This document shows positions 1 to 8,625 of a DNA stretch of 18,334 bases, one piece after another. The notes beneath the pieces were generated by a model, which saw only the letters and a program-made list of their open reading frames with translations, was not told the DNA's origin and searched no databases. Each line of letters begins with the position of its first letter. The stretch's first letter is position 1. The translations under genes and the position numbers were made by a program. The stretch comes from DASYAN01 sp036501345. GTDB lineage: Bacteria > Chloroflexota > Ktedonobacteria > Ktedonobacterales > Ktedonobacteraceae. The stretch covers positions 1 through 18,334 of the forward strand of contig DASYAN010000589.1 in the NCBI GenBank assembly GCA_036501345.1, written 5' to 3'.

Positions 1-721
1 ACATGATTAGTCCCCCTAGTTGCTGATCCATTGCAGGAGATATACCCCATACGCGGGGTGCATATATGTAAGGAGTGTACAGCGGTGGGGCAAAAGTTAA
101 ACCAGCTCCTAGGGCTACTGTCGGCATTCCTCCAAGGAAGATATAGAGGATCTGACCACCGATAGAAAGAGGGGGTAGGCCTTCTTTTAATGGGCTGAAG
201 ACTGGCCACCAGTAGATGAATGACAAGACAATAAAGATCATATGCTCTTGAATATGCAATGTCTCGTTCACCAGCGTGGCATCATACAAAAGTGGTGCAT
301 GCCAGAGCCAGAAGTTTACATTGTAAAGGGTAAAGGCCACAAACGGATAGGTTAGGAATTTTGCTATCCGAAAGATGAAGCGATTTCGCAGTAGAGGCTC
401 AATTAGCCAGCCTGGTGTACCAACGATCATGAGCGGGGGGCCAACAATCGTTAGGACAAGATGCTGAAGCATATGGGCACTGAAGAGATAATTGTCGCTC
501 AGCTTATCTAGTGGCGAAAACAGCACAAGAAAGATGCTATTGACACCAATGAGAAATGCGACAGCTTGACTCGTCTTCACCGGTTCGCCAAGATGATATT
601 TTACTCGCAATGGGCCGACTGCATAGAGATAGAGAGCGATAATGACTATCGTTCCAAGAATAATAGAAGGCTGCCAGTTCCATTGCGTGAGCCAGAAATT
701 TAGTCCAACATCAGGACGCAT
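1..721 (-). CDS. ctaG: Cytochrome c oxidase assembly factor CtaG (partial, C-terminus off the left edge)
   Basis: Translating the minus strand from the ATG at 721-719 gives 240 codons that stay open to the window edge, so the C-terminus is missing. The product is a polytopic membrane protein of the caa3-type CtaG family, which helps assemble the copper centre of cytochrome c oxidase. Visible family marks are the histidine pair in AHMLQH (residues 82-87), WH at 140-141, an HxxEH motif at 156-160, and the signature VWGISPAMDQQLGGLIM (224-240), which matches the conserved late motif of the family. About six hydrophobic segments are present. Full-length members are usually around 270-320 residues, so perhaps 30-80 residues lie outside. 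An AAAGG-type ribosome site stands 9 nt before the ATG, and a likely promoter lies upstream. The remaining oxidase genes would be expected to the left. The family call is firm; the exact oxidase type served is inferred. Confidence 0.9.
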   Translation of the reverse strand, partial: MRPDVGLNFWLTQWNWQPSIILGTIVIIALYLYAVGPLRVKYHLGEPVKTSQAVAFLIGVNSIFLVLFSPLDKLSDNYLFSAHMLQHLVLTIVGPPLMIVGTPGWLIEPLLRNRFIFRIAKFLTYPFVAFTLYNVNFWLWHAPLLYDATLVNETLHIQEHMIFIVLSFIYWWPVFSPLKEGLPPLSIGGQILYIFLGGMPTVALGAGLTFAPPLYTPYIYAPRVWGISPAMDQQLGGLIM

Positions 722-754
722 CTCTTACGACCTTTCCAGAAAATCCTCAGACAT

Positions 755-763
755 ACTATAGCA
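755..763 (-). promoter_or_regulatory. Extended -10 promoter element for ctaG
   Basis: On the minus strand this reads TGC followed by TATAGT, an extended -10 hexamer that matches TATAAT at five of six positions. Transcription would start near 748, giving a leader of roughly 27 nt before the ctaG ATG. I see no good -35 hexamer at the usual spacing, which is tolerated with an extended -10. It would let ctaG be expressed separately from the glycan genes upstream. Judged by eye only. Confidence 0.4.
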
Positions 764-882
764 TAGCGCTTCAACCGGGGAGAAGAGATAGGTACCTATG
801 CTGTGCTCTTCCTCACCAAACTGTGCAATTTCTGTTGAGTGAGTTATAGCTGCAATACGAGACATGCAAGAAGCTTTGCTAG

Positions 883-2121
883 TTATAGACCTGACAATTT
901 TGTTTGGTAGAAGAGAGAAAGGTCATTCGCAGCTGGACGTAGGAGCCAACCTTGCCCAGATTTAGCAAAAATGTGGGTATATCCACCGGAGGTATTCGTA
1001 CCGGGTCCCACCCAATAGTTCACTCCTGCAACATAGGATAATGGCTCGATCGCCTGTAGTTCAGCTTTAAGGACCTTTTCTTGTGTTGTATCATCAACTT
1101 CAACCTCATTACTATAGCCCATCTCGCCAATGATAATAGGTAAGTGCCAGATGTTTTCTATTGTCTTCAACTCATCTACACGTGCGTTTGCCGCTGTGAT
1201 AGGATCAGTAGTGGATTGTTCAGGATAGCTATCAATCGTAATACGACCAAGTTTTTTTACAGTGGCCTGCTCCAAGACAGCGGGATGGCTGGCAAAGAAG
1301 GTATTTGTGGAACGTATATTGGTAATAACTCCATTAATGTCTTTTTGCTGAAATGATGTATTTGCAATATCAGTTGTATCACGAATAAATGCATTATAAT
1401 CTCTACTTGCAGCGTTCGGAGCAGTCCATGTCCAGTGTTGACCATATTGCTCGGGCCAATAATGTCCCTGTTCCGGTTCAGGACAAGCATCAAAGATGTC
1501 ACCTGGCTGGAACAATGAGGCATGAGCTAGAATGAAATTGTGCTCAACAGCTTCATATTGAGCTGGCGTCATCATACCAGTTGCTCCATTGTTGTTTTCC
1601 CACTGGTTTGGCTGCGAGCGGAACCACACATGGAGTCCTGTTGCGTGGATCGCATCAACCCACTGTTGAAGATAGCTAGGGTAATCCCAATGCGTATCTA
1701 CAGTAATGTAGTTGGTATTGATACTGGCTGATATCTTGACGATATTAAGGATTTCATTAGATGACAAGGGCCGTGTTTCGGTGTCACGGCTCTCCTTCAT
1801 CGTATCTATAGAAGCAATAAATGCTGTCGTCAGGTTCTTTTTGGGAATGGGAGATGCGGTGGTTAGGGTCTTTTTAGGAATGAGAGATGCGGTGTTTAGG
1901 GTCTCTGTTGCCGTTGGAATGGCTTTGGAAGTGGGAGATGTGGTGGTCGGGTTGGTATGCTTTCCAATGAGGGAACCAGAAATTTCTGTGAAGAAAACAA
2001 TGCTAGTTACTAAAATGATTAGCGAAATAGAAAAAAAAGCTATGATTTTACTCTTATCAATTTTTTTTATTCTTGCACAAGCAGAGCGAAGTATACGTGA
2101 AAAATGCATTATGATCTGCAT
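883..2121 (-). CDS. Membrane-anchored TIM-barrel glycoside hydrolase-like protein
   Basis: This is 412 residues from the ATG at 2121. The frame can also be opened one codon earlier with TTG, but an AAGGAG ribosome site at 2131-2136, 9 nt before the ATG, favours the ATG. A short basic N-terminus is followed by one membrane helix (about residues 28-46), then a Thr/Ser/Pro-rich linker to about residue 105 with an 11-residue repeat. The rest looks like a (beta/alpha)8 barrel of the clan GH-A kind: a strand ending ITVDTHWD (about 139-146), LHVWFRSQPNQW (163-174), an acidic DACPEPEQG (211-219) at the place of the acid/base glutamate, and IIIGEMGYSNE (329-339) with a Glu suited to be the nucleophile. 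No family number can be given. It probably sits outside the membrane and trims or remodels a polysaccharide. It is the last gene of the glycan set, 49 bp after the beta-propeller gene. The barrel fold is likely; catalysis is inferred. Confidence 0.65.
   Translation of the reverse strand: MQIIMHFSRILRSACARIKKIDKSKIIAFFSISLIILVTSIVFFTEISGSLIGKHTNPTTTSPTSKAIPTATETLNTASLIPKKTLTTASPIPKKNLTTAFIASIDTMKESRDTETRPLSSNEILNIVKISASINTNYITVDTHWDYPSYLQQWVDAIHATGLHVWFRSQPNQWENNNGATGMMTPAQYEAVEHNFILAHASLFQPGDIFDACPEPEQGHYWPEQYGQHWTWTAPNAASRDYNAFIRDTTDIANTSFQQKDINGVITNIRSTNTFFASHPAVLEQATVKKLGRITIDSYPEQSTTDPITAANARVDELKTIENIWHLPIIIGEMGYSNEVEVDDTTQEKVLKAELQAIEPLSYVAGVNYWVGPGTNTSGGYTHIFAKSGQGWLLRPAANDLSLFYQTKLSGL
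1838..1903 (-). repeat. Two tandem 33-bp units in the linker of the TIM-barrel protein
   Basis: Positions 1838-1870 and 1871-1903 are near-identical units of 33 bp with only a few mismatches. They encode the linker repeat TLTTASPIPKK (11 residues). Weaker copies flank the pair on both sides, around 1810-1837 and 1915-1955. The unit preserves the frame, so copy-number change by slippage would alter only the length of the spacer between membrane and barrel. Confidence 0.7.
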
Positions 2122-2130
2122 CAAAACTGT

Positions 2131-2136
2131 CTCCTT
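2131..2136 (-). promoter_or_regulatory. Ribosome binding site deciding the start of the TIM-barrel gene
   Basis: AAGGAG on the minus strand, 9 nt before the ATG at 2121. This near-consensus Shine-Dalgarno sequence decides against the TTG codon at 2124, for which the spacing would be shorter and the codon weaker. Confidence 0.7.
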
Positions 2137-2170
2137 ATTCTCATAATATCCTCTCTAATACTAATGATAT

Positions 2171-4858
2171 CTATTGAAGAGCCACTTCATCAAGCACCGC
2201 TGATACAAGCGTATTGACATCATGGGATGAAATCGCCATACCTACTAAAGCTGTGCCTGTATCTAGCGTAAGCGTCTGCCCAGGGGCATCGTGTGCTGGA
2301 TTCATTGTTAACGCTGATCCATTGATGAGTCCCCATTTCATACCATCTTGAGACATATAGGCACTTATTGTAGTACCCACAGTAACAATTTTCAGAGACA
2401 CCGGAGTGGTTATAGGACCATTCATACTAGTAAGTTGCCTGCTGATTATTCCTTCTGTATCGCGGACTTCTACGCTTATTTGCATAGTACCATCTTGTTG
2501 CGGTTCTACAAAGATAGCGTAATAGGCCGAATCTGGCTGCAAATTCTGGCGTACCATAATACCTATCTTGGAGTGAAAGAGAGCAGGCTTCAAGGAGACA
2601 ACACGTGCGCTCATGGTCCTATGACCTACCATGTTTTGCCACACATAGTGGAATTGATCTTCTGCATTCCAGATATCTGAACCTGCACCCTGTATCGTCC
2701 AAACATCGTTACTGAATGAATGAGTTCCTATTAAAGCTGGATTCCCCACATCATTACAATTCCATTCGGTTGGACATACAGCAGGAGATGTAAGAAGGTA
2801 ACTATTGGATTTTACTGCATCAAAGCTTATATTACTATAGGTAACCGTAGCCATGGTTGCATTATTACCTGATGAAACGGCAAGCCCAGTATTAAGAGTA
2901 CTTGGCATAACCATATTTACCGTACTGCCAGGAATAATCACATAAGTTCCTCCATCCGTAGATCCTTCAGTATGAAATTGATCACCTACACGTTGTATCT
3001 TGAGGTAGAGTGGGAGCGTAGCATTAGGTAGTTGGATATCCTGGACGGTATCGCCACCAAATGAGGTACGATATTGTACCTCCAATCCGATATTTGTGGT
3101 AAGAAAAGCCCCATAGTATGGTGAGCTTGGATCGCTACTCTGGCGCATGATTAAACCCTTTTGTCCGTTTCCTCCAACACCGATAATCTGTTGTGACACT
3201 AACCGAGCACTGATTTGTGTATTACCGCTGACCTTCTTTGAAACCAGATGGAGTTGATCGGTAGTATGGTTAATACCAGTTCCACCAGCCGTCACACTAA
3301 TTGTCTTACCAGAGCTTTTAGCCGTACCAGAAATGATGGGATTACCAATATCCTGGCAAGACCAGCCTTTTAGACAGGCACCGCTAGAGTTTGATGCTCT
3401 AGCATTGATGCCAAACGCATACATCGCCCCATCAGTGGTACCTACGAAGATTTGTCCATGAGACACAATTGGTGCTGCATAAATTTGATTGTTTGTATTA
3501 TAACTATAGAGCCGTGCACCAGTTGTTGCATCAAGTACCTCTACATCTGTTCCACCACCATCAACGATTAGACCATTGGCATATGCGAGTGCTCCTATAA
3601 CAGGCCCATCAATTGAACCATGATTCCACAAAAATGTACCAGTGGTAGGATCTAGAGCTTCAACTGACCCTCGAAAGGTCTGACCATCGATCTTTGAATC
3701 ACCTGCGGCAACATATAATGTATCCTGAGCAAAGGTATTACTCGATACACTACTCAACTCGCAGACTGGACACATGCCTGCAATAGCGATCAGCTGTTTC
3801 CATACTGGCCCCTGGTGTACATTGTTCCGATTAAAAACATAGAGATAGCCGTTTTTATTAATAGCAGCTACCAGCGGAGTTCCATGTGCATCATTAAAGA
3901 GTATTGGTGTGGTATCAAAGTCGGAATCACCGATCGCTTCCGCTTCTGGGAGTGGCCAAGAGGACTTGAGTGCCAAGGTTGAAGCATCTAGAACAACGAC
4001 AGCCTGTGCAAGCTGCTGACTTTCTATCGATCGCGTCCCTGTGCTCATAAAGATACTGTTGGTTGCTGGATCAATGCTTGGAGAGGTCCAGACACCACCA
4101 CCAATCTGTCCATCCGGTACCATATTGAAGTGGTTTGTAATCTGGTGCGTACTCAGACTTACCTGTAATAGCTGACCCTGTACGAGAGGACAGTCTCCTT
4201 CGCTGGCAACACCAATATAAGCATATCCATTGTAGAGCAGTGGACTGGACCAGTTATAGTGTCCTCCAGTGGCACTATTATCACCAGTAAACACTTTCCA
4301 GAGAATAGCTCCCGTTTTGGCATTAAGTGCATACCAATAGGAGTCACCACCCCCCACATAGAGCACGTTATTTTGTACGGCGGCAGACGAAGTCACACCT
4401 GCTGTTGGAGGATCACAGCCAGCACGAGGGTGGGTTACACCGAGAAAAGTTTTCCATTTCAACGTTCCTGTCATCTGATCAAGAGCGTACTCATAACCAT
4501 CCCAAGAGCCAACGTAAACAGTCCCGTCAACAACAGCAGCAGATGCCGCAATTGTTCCGCCAGTCTTAAATGTCCAGAGCTTGCTCAATTGGCTAGCGTT
4601 TGTTGTGGAAAGTGCCCTATCATCAGTTGCAGCTGTACGTTGTAGATCATGTAAATACATCGACCAATCACTTCCTGGCGGGATACTAGTTTTAGCTGTT
4701 TTTGTTGTATCAGAATCTTTATTGCTTGTAATACCTGTGCGAATGGTAGATGCTATCTGCATAACGGTCTTGTTGATCGCGACTAATGGTAAAATAAAGA
4801 TAAGTGCCACTATAATAATAAAGGCAACTTTCTTGCGATTGAGTTTACGCTGTTTCAT
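2171..4858 (-). CDS. Membrane-anchored PQQ-type beta-propeller protein with two C-terminal lectin-like modules
   Basis: 895 residues. A basic N-terminus and one hydrophobic helix (about 10-28) act as signal anchor. Residues 64-486 form a beta-propeller built of PQQ-like repeats, visible in blades such as GTVYVGSWDGYEYALDQMTG (112-131), LYVGGGDSYWYALNAKTGAI (166-185), and the last blade IFVGTTDGAMYAF (470-482). Repeats of this type often bind no PQQ and serve as scaffolds, and no dehydrogenase sites are apparent. Two homologous modules follow, each opening with CxxxWxCxDxGNP (495-507 and 695-707), about 200 residues apart. They read as beta-sandwiches of the DUF1349/concanavalin type, with shared motifs such as a DQLH/DQFH segment (534-537, 734-737) and SARxVS (550-555, 750-755). 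The start is the ATG at 4858, with GAGAGG 10 nt before it, and it overlaps the end of the upstream glycosyltransferase gene by 14 bp, implying translational coupling. A role in binding or organising a surface glycan is inferred. Confidence 0.75.
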   Translation of the reverse strand: MKQRKLNRKKVAFIIIVALIFILPLVAINKTVMQIASTIRTGITSNKDSDTTKTAKTSIPPGSDWSMYLHDLQRTAATDDRALSTTNASQLSKLWTFKTGGTIAASAAVVDGTVYVGSWDGYEYALDQMTGTLKWKTFLGVTHPRAGCDPPTAGVTSSAAVQNNVLYVGGGDSYWYALNAKTGAILWKVFTGDNSATGGHYNWSSPLLYNGYAYIGVASEGDCPLVQGQLLQVSLSTHQITNHFNMVPDGQIGGGVWTSPSIDPATNSIFMSTGTRSIESQQLAQAVVVLDASTLALKSSWPLPEAEAIGDSDFDTTPILFNDAHGTPLVAAINKNGYLYVFNRNNVHQGPVWKQLIAIAGMCPVCELSSVSSNTFAQDTLYVAAGDSKIDGQTFRGSVEALDPTTGTFLWNHGSIDGPVIGALAYANGLIVDGGGTDVEVLDATTGARLYSYNTNNQIYAAPIVSHGQIFVGTTDGAMYAFGINARASNSSGACLKGWSCQDIGNPIISGTAKSSGKTISVTAGGTGINHTTDQLHLVSKKVSGNTQISARLVSQQIIGVGGNGQKGLIMRQSSDPSSPYYGAFLTTNIGLEVQYRTSFGGDTVQDIQLPNATLPLYLKIQRVGDQFHTEGSTDGGTYVIIPGSTVNMVMPSTLNTGLAVSSGNNATMATVTYSNISFDAVKSNSYLLTSPAVCPTEWNCNDVGNPALIGTHSFSNDVWTIQGAGSDIWNAEDQFHYVWQNMVGHRTMSARVVSLKPALFHSKIGIMVRQNLQPDSAYYAIFVEPQQDGTMQISVEVRDTEGIISRQLTSMNGPITTPVSLKIVTVGTTISAYMSQDGMKWGLINGSALTMNPAHDAPGQTLTLDTGTALVGMAISSHDVNTLVSAVLDEVALQ

Positions 4859-6692
4859 GGTAGCTATACCTCTCAGTAGAATAGGCTTGATTTGCCGTTA
4901 CAGATAGAGGAGATGCAATCATTGTAGAAGAGCTATTAGTTCCGCAGAGGCGATGCGCAGTGAGGAGACCAAGGGGTAGAGGATTGGTAGGCAAAGGTGG
5001 AAGATCATTACGTTGATAAAGGCTAAGGCCGCTATCTTCCTGAGCAACAAGTGTAAATTGCGATAAAAAAAGCGAGCTTTCTACATTGATATGCTTGTTT
5101 ACGATGTCATATGCATTCGTTGGATTCACTTCTATCCAATCTACGGTAGTGGCCGGATTGGACAGAGCCTGTGTCCACGAATTACCAGAGCCTTCATAAA
5201 TAACATTTTTGAAATCCACACCCACTTCTAAACCCAATGCATTTGTGCCAGAAGTGAATGTATCGGTAAGGATTCGTTCCCCATCATAATGTTCTGCAAG
5301 ATAAACATTTATCAGATGCAGTGGTGCACAGTCAAGACCATATTGACCACTTTGCAATGAAACGATGCCACCTTGAACAGTTAATAATGACTGTATAATA
5401 ACCATGATGGCTAGCTCTGCCTGTAATATCAACTGCCCTTTCCTTATCGACCATTGGCTAACCAGGGTTGCACACAATATGGCTGCTGGTGCTAGCATCT
5501 CTATCCCATAACGGGTGTTATAGAATAACATACTGCTTGGAGCATGCGCTGGTGATGCTCCTGGAATAAAAAGAGCAGCTTGCCCTGTATATAAAGATAG
5601 AATATAAAAAGGGAAAGGAACAAGAAAAGCTGTGAATGCGATTGTCTCTGGCGTGATACGCCGTCTTATATAAAAAACAATCAATGCAATGGTTGCAGCC
5701 GTCAAGATGCTTACTCCTACATTGAGCACTGAGTCAAGGGAGTATGTGCGGATAGATTGCCAAAGACTGTGATAGGTAAACAGGTAATGCTGTCGAATCA
5801 GACCTTGTTGTTGTGCTTGTGATGAAAATGGGCTGCGCTCGAAATAGAGCGGATCGCCAAAGATAACTTCACACCACAAAAACCATAGCGCAATACCCAA
5901 TCCACCTATAAAGCTAAAAGTAATTAGATTTGCCTCGATCCTGGCCCGCGAATGTCTGCGCATTAACCCCACAATAACGATAAGAATGACGAATGCAATG
6001 AATAACGGCCAGGCATCATAACGTGCCAATGTTGCTAGAAACGTTCCCGAGGCAGCCAAGACGAGATACTTCAGATTATCTTCTTGTGCCCAGGCAAGGA
6101 AATAGTAACAGGCTATAGTCATTGTGGCAATGAGCACTAATTCACTCAGTGGAGTGCTTTGCAGGTACAGGATGTTGGGATTCAAGACAAAAACGAGCGT
6201 GCCCATGAAACTGGCACGACTATTGCGTGTGAGCCGTCGTGCTGTAAGAAAGATATATGCGGACGAGATGACATAGCATGGCATCGATACAAAGCTGCCA
6301 GCTAAGCCTGTGTGCCAGAGATAATCATTCCAAATAAAAGGCAGCATCAAAAGATGTGGTAAGGGAAGCCAGATTCCTCCAAGCTGGGCTAGTCCTGGTG
6401 TAGAATTATCGAATAAACGACGTGCAATTAACATATGAGCATATGTATCTCCCAGGAGAAGGATTTGATTGTTCTGAAAAAAATACCACACTGCAATGAT
6501 ACTAGCACAACACGAAATAATAACAGTAATAAGCAGCCACCGATCATGGAACCAGCGTTGGTTGCCATTATCTAGTGAGCGCGGATCATCAATTTTGCGT
6601 TGCGTTGGCTTACTTATCTCAGGCTTATATGCTGAAACACCCGCAGGGGATGTGGCAAACTGAGATTGTGGTGGAAAAATGTTCTTCATCAT
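4845..6692 (-). CDS. GT-C superfamily integral membrane glycosyltransferase (PMT/ArnT-like)
   Basis: 615 residues. A cytoplasmic tail of about 50 residues is followed by many hydrophobic helices up to about residue 440, then a soluble C-terminal domain of about 170 residues. This is the layout of family 39-type GT-C enzymes, which use polyprenyl-phosphate sugars on the outer face of the membrane. The first external loop holds GDTYAHMLIARR (81-92), whose Asp occupies the place of the catalytic Asp of GT-C proteins. GGIWLPLPH (105-113) and LARYDAWPL (222-230) are further loops seen in this group. No strong ribosome site precedes the double ATG at 6692; a weak GAAGA lies further upstream. The gap to the preceding family 2 glycosyltransferase is 70 bp, and the next gene overlaps this one by 14 bp, so the genes are probably co-transcribed. 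Donor and acceptor cannot be read from the sequence. Confidence 0.75.
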   Translation of the reverse strand: MMKNIFPPQSQFATSPAGVSAYKPEISKPTQRKIDDPRSLDNGNQRWFHDRWLLITVIISCCASIIAVWYFFQNNQILLLGDTYAHMLIARRLFDNSTPGLAQLGGIWLPLPHLLMLPFIWNDYLWHTGLAGSFVSMPCYVISSAYIFLTARRLTRNSRASFMGTLVFVLNPNILYLQSTPLSELVLIATMTIACYYFLAWAQEDNLKYLVLAASGTFLATLARYDAWPLFIAFVILIVIVGLMRRHSRARIEANLITFSFIGGLGIALWFLWCEVIFGDPLYFERSPFSSQAQQQGLIRQHYLFTYHSLWQSIRTYSLDSVLNVGVSILTAATIALIVFYIRRRITPETIAFTAFLVPFPFYILSLYTGQAALFIPGASPAHAPSSMLFYNTRYGIEMLAPAAILCATLVSQWSIRKGQLILQAELAIMVIIQSLLTVQGGIVSLQSGQYGLDCAPLHLINVYLAEHYDGERILTDTFTSGTNALGLEVGVDFKNVIYEGSGNSWTQALSNPATTVDWIEVNPTNAYDIVNKHINVESSLFLSQFTLVAQEDSGLSLYQRNDLPPLPTNPLPLGLLTAHRLCGTNSSSTMIASPLSVTANQAYSTERYSYHETA

Positions 6693-6762
6693 CGTTTAAT
6701 GTGTCTTCAATGTTGATACTTGGAAACTTGTAACATTTGCCCTCTGCCTGCCTACGACAGTT

Positions 6763-8430
6763 TCATCTTTCACTCCTAATTGGAACTCCCAAAGGGGGTA
6801 TAGCAAATTCCTGTGCTAGCGTTCTTTTCGTTTGTGGTGTTATTTGCGCAACTAAATGTTGACCATGTAGTGTCTTTTCCCAATAGTGAGGTTTGAAAAT
6901 GAGCTGATAAAGCGCAATATATGCTGCTCCAGTAGCCATTGCCCAATAGATTGGAATAAGCAGCGTTGATTTGACCAACTTATAATGCCCACGTTTCATG
7001 CACCCGATAAGATGAGTATAAATATACAAAATATTGCCAAAGATGAGGCACAGGGTGCCCATGTAAAGCACTGGCATTGGGTATAATGTATGGTACACTC
7101 CGCTCACGAAAGTATGGAAGAGCATATAAACAATCAGAAGTATCCACATCAATGGATTGATGAGAAGAACTGCTGCCTTGCCACCTATGATGAATTGAAG
7201 GGAAAGAAACTCGCGTATGCGTCCTTTTCGGAAGTATTGCAAGGGATTGCGCATATATACTAGGTAGGTCTGCATATAGCCCTTGATCCAGCGTGATCTT
7301 TGCCTCATCCAGTTTTTGTATTGAGAGTTTGCCTCCTCTAATGTTGTTGAGTCTAGGACCACTGTTTTCATGCCATGAAGACCTAAACGCAGTCCTAAAT
7401 CACAATCTTCTGTAACGTTAAATGGGTCCCAGGCTCCTGCAGCACGCAAAATATCGGTCCGAAAATGATTCGATGTACCGCCCAGTGGCAAAGGTACATT
7501 GAGCATTTGCAATCCCGGCAGGGTCATATCAAACCATGACGAGTATTCTGCAGTAAACCAGCGTGTCAGCATATTCTGGTCAGCATTATAAAAGTTCAAC
7601 TTTGCCTGCACACATGCCGTATTTGGACCAGCATTTGCAAAGGCAAGCACGGCTTTCTTCAATTGCAGTGGATCAGGTATATCTTCGGCATCAAAAATAA
7701 CAAGATAGCTTCCCCTTGCCCCTAGCAAACCATAGTTACATGCACGTGGCTTCGTACGAGGTTGACCATCAGGAACAGTGATAACCTTAAAGTGAGAAGG
7801 GAGATGCAGTGTATTGATTGCCTCTCGTGTTAGAGTATCATCCTTTTCAGTCAAAAAGAGAATTTGTAATTTCTCTACTGGATAGTCTAATGCTTTCATC
7901 GCCTTTGCAAATTGTGGCACGACTGCTGCTTCACGATAAAGTGGACAGAGGATCGTGTACGTTGGCCAGTCCGCATGTGCCAGCATATGTATCACCGCGT
8001 CATCCACCTGCTCTTCATTTGATTGATCGAATATACGTAAAGATATCAGGAAATAGATAAATAAATCGATCACATAGAATGCATTTGCCAGAGCCAGGAT
8101 GACTTCGAGTCCTGTAATACCATAGAAGACCAGACTCAACACATAGATAGCAAAGATTGCCCATAGCGTAAATCTCTGTTTGGGCGTTGTGGTTTGGAAT
8201 GCAGACAAATTCTCTCGAAAAGGCGCGAAGGTAACAATTTCTTGCCCCTTCACAAACGTTGACTGAGTCGCGATATATTCATATTTACCAATTCTCTTGG
8301 GGTTGTTGGCTACACGATTGCGTGCGGCATCCTTTGCAAGCCACTCTGTATAATGTTGTACTTTCTTTGCAATGATAGGATCATCATGTATAGATAACTT
8401 ATTAGAGGTCAACAATGTGTTCTGTACCAT
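6763..8430 (-). CDS. Processive-type family 2 glycosyltransferase (XagB/BcsA-like)
   Basis: 555 residues. Two membrane helices (about 86-107 and 110-130) precede a cytoplasmic GT-A domain, followed by several helices (about 412-440, 453-475, 487-510). All family motifs are present: TEKDD at 194-198, the DAED metal-binding motif at 247-250, TED at 340-342 with the catalytic Asp, and QRSRW at 377-381, the Q(Q/R)xRW element of processive synthases such as cellulose and hyaluronan synthase. The overall layout, including the N-terminal segment before the first helix, resembles the XagB group tied to exopolysaccharide. It probably polymerises a beta-linked glycan from a nucleotide sugar and moves it across the membrane. 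The ATG at 8430 has AAGGAA 9 nt upstream. It is the first gene of the glycan set. The sugar cannot be predicted, and no PilZ domain is seen. Confidence 0.85.
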   Translation of the reverse strand: MVQNTLLTSNKLSIHDDPIIAKKVQHYTEWLAKDAARNRVANNPKRIGKYEYIATQSTFVKGQEIVTFAPFRENLSAFQTTTPKQRFTLWAIFAIYVLSLVFYGITGLEVILALANAFYVIDLFIYFLISLRIFDQSNEEQVDDAVIHMLAHADWPTYTILCPLYREAAVVPQFAKAMKALDYPVEKLQILFLTEKDDTLTREAINTLHLPSHFKVITVPDGQPRTKPRACNYGLLGARGSYLVIFDAEDIPDPLQLKKAVLAFANAGPNTACVQAKLNFYNADQNMLTRWFTAEYSSWFDMTLPGLQMLNVPLPLGGTSNHFRTDILRAAGAWDPFNVTEDCDLGLRLGLHGMKTVVLDSTTLEEANSQYKNWMRQRSRWIKGYMQTYLVYMRNPLQYFRKGRIREFLSLQFIIGGKAAVLLINPLMWILLIVYMLFHTFVSGVYHTLYPMPVLYMGTLCLIFGNILYIYTHLIGCMKRGHYKLVKSTLLIPIYWAMATGAAYIALYQLIFKPHYWEKTLHGQHLVAQITPQTKRTLAQEFAIPPLGVPIRSER

Positions 8431-8625
8431 GCATTAATATTCCTTATTCTCTGGAATAGCTAAAAGCAGGAGATGAATATGAATTAAAGAAGTATGCCTT
8501 ATGGGGATAGAGAATTTCATATACAGTAAACCTAATACTCAGCCATATAAAAGGCTATAATAGTAGAGAATAGCGCTGGATCTTCACTCTCAATCGAGAG
8601 GTGCAAATACAAGGATTTGCTAGAC
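8431..8625 (-). other. Intergenic region upstream of the glycan genes
   Basis: This AT-rich 195-bp gap should contain the promoter of the glycan set, but I find no convincing hexamer pair. The best pairing on the minus strand is a TTATAG/TATTAG arrangement with 17-bp spacing, which matches the consensus poorly. The end nearest the upstream gene holds two small hairpins, listed separately. No coding sequence is visible. Confidence 0.3.
8587..8620 (-). terminator. Two consecutive hairpins after the NTF2-like gene (possible weak terminator)
   Basis: Five nucleotides after the stop codon, the minus strand has a perfect 6-bp inverted repeat, GCAAAT/ATTTGC with a 6-nt loop (8603-8620). A second hairpin, CTCTC/GAGAG with a 4-nt loop (8587-8600), follows at once. 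Neither is followed by a T-run, so they are not typical Rho-independent terminators. They may slow transcription or protect the 3' end of the mRNA. Confidence 0.35.

Noticed and set aside
788..799. A perfect 12-bp palindrome, ATAGGTACCTAT, upstream of ctaG
   Set aside because: A few palindromes of this length are expected by chance in 18 kb, and it is not repeated elsewhere near the promoter.
1712..2146. A 144-codon open frame on the plus strand, partly hydrophobic
   Set aside because: It is antisense to the membrane helix and low-complexity linker of the TIM-barrel gene; it has no ribosome site or recognisable domain.
2171..4858. Reading the propeller protein as a PQQ-dependent alcohol dehydrogenase
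   Set aside because: Blades match the general PQQ-like repeat, but the active-site layout and vicinal-cysteine context of the dehydrogenases were not seen, and two lectin-like modules follow instead of a cytochrome domain.
8556..8561. A perfect TATAAT on the plus strand
   Set aside because: No -35 partner and no plus-strand gene follow; AT-rich sequence makes such matches common.
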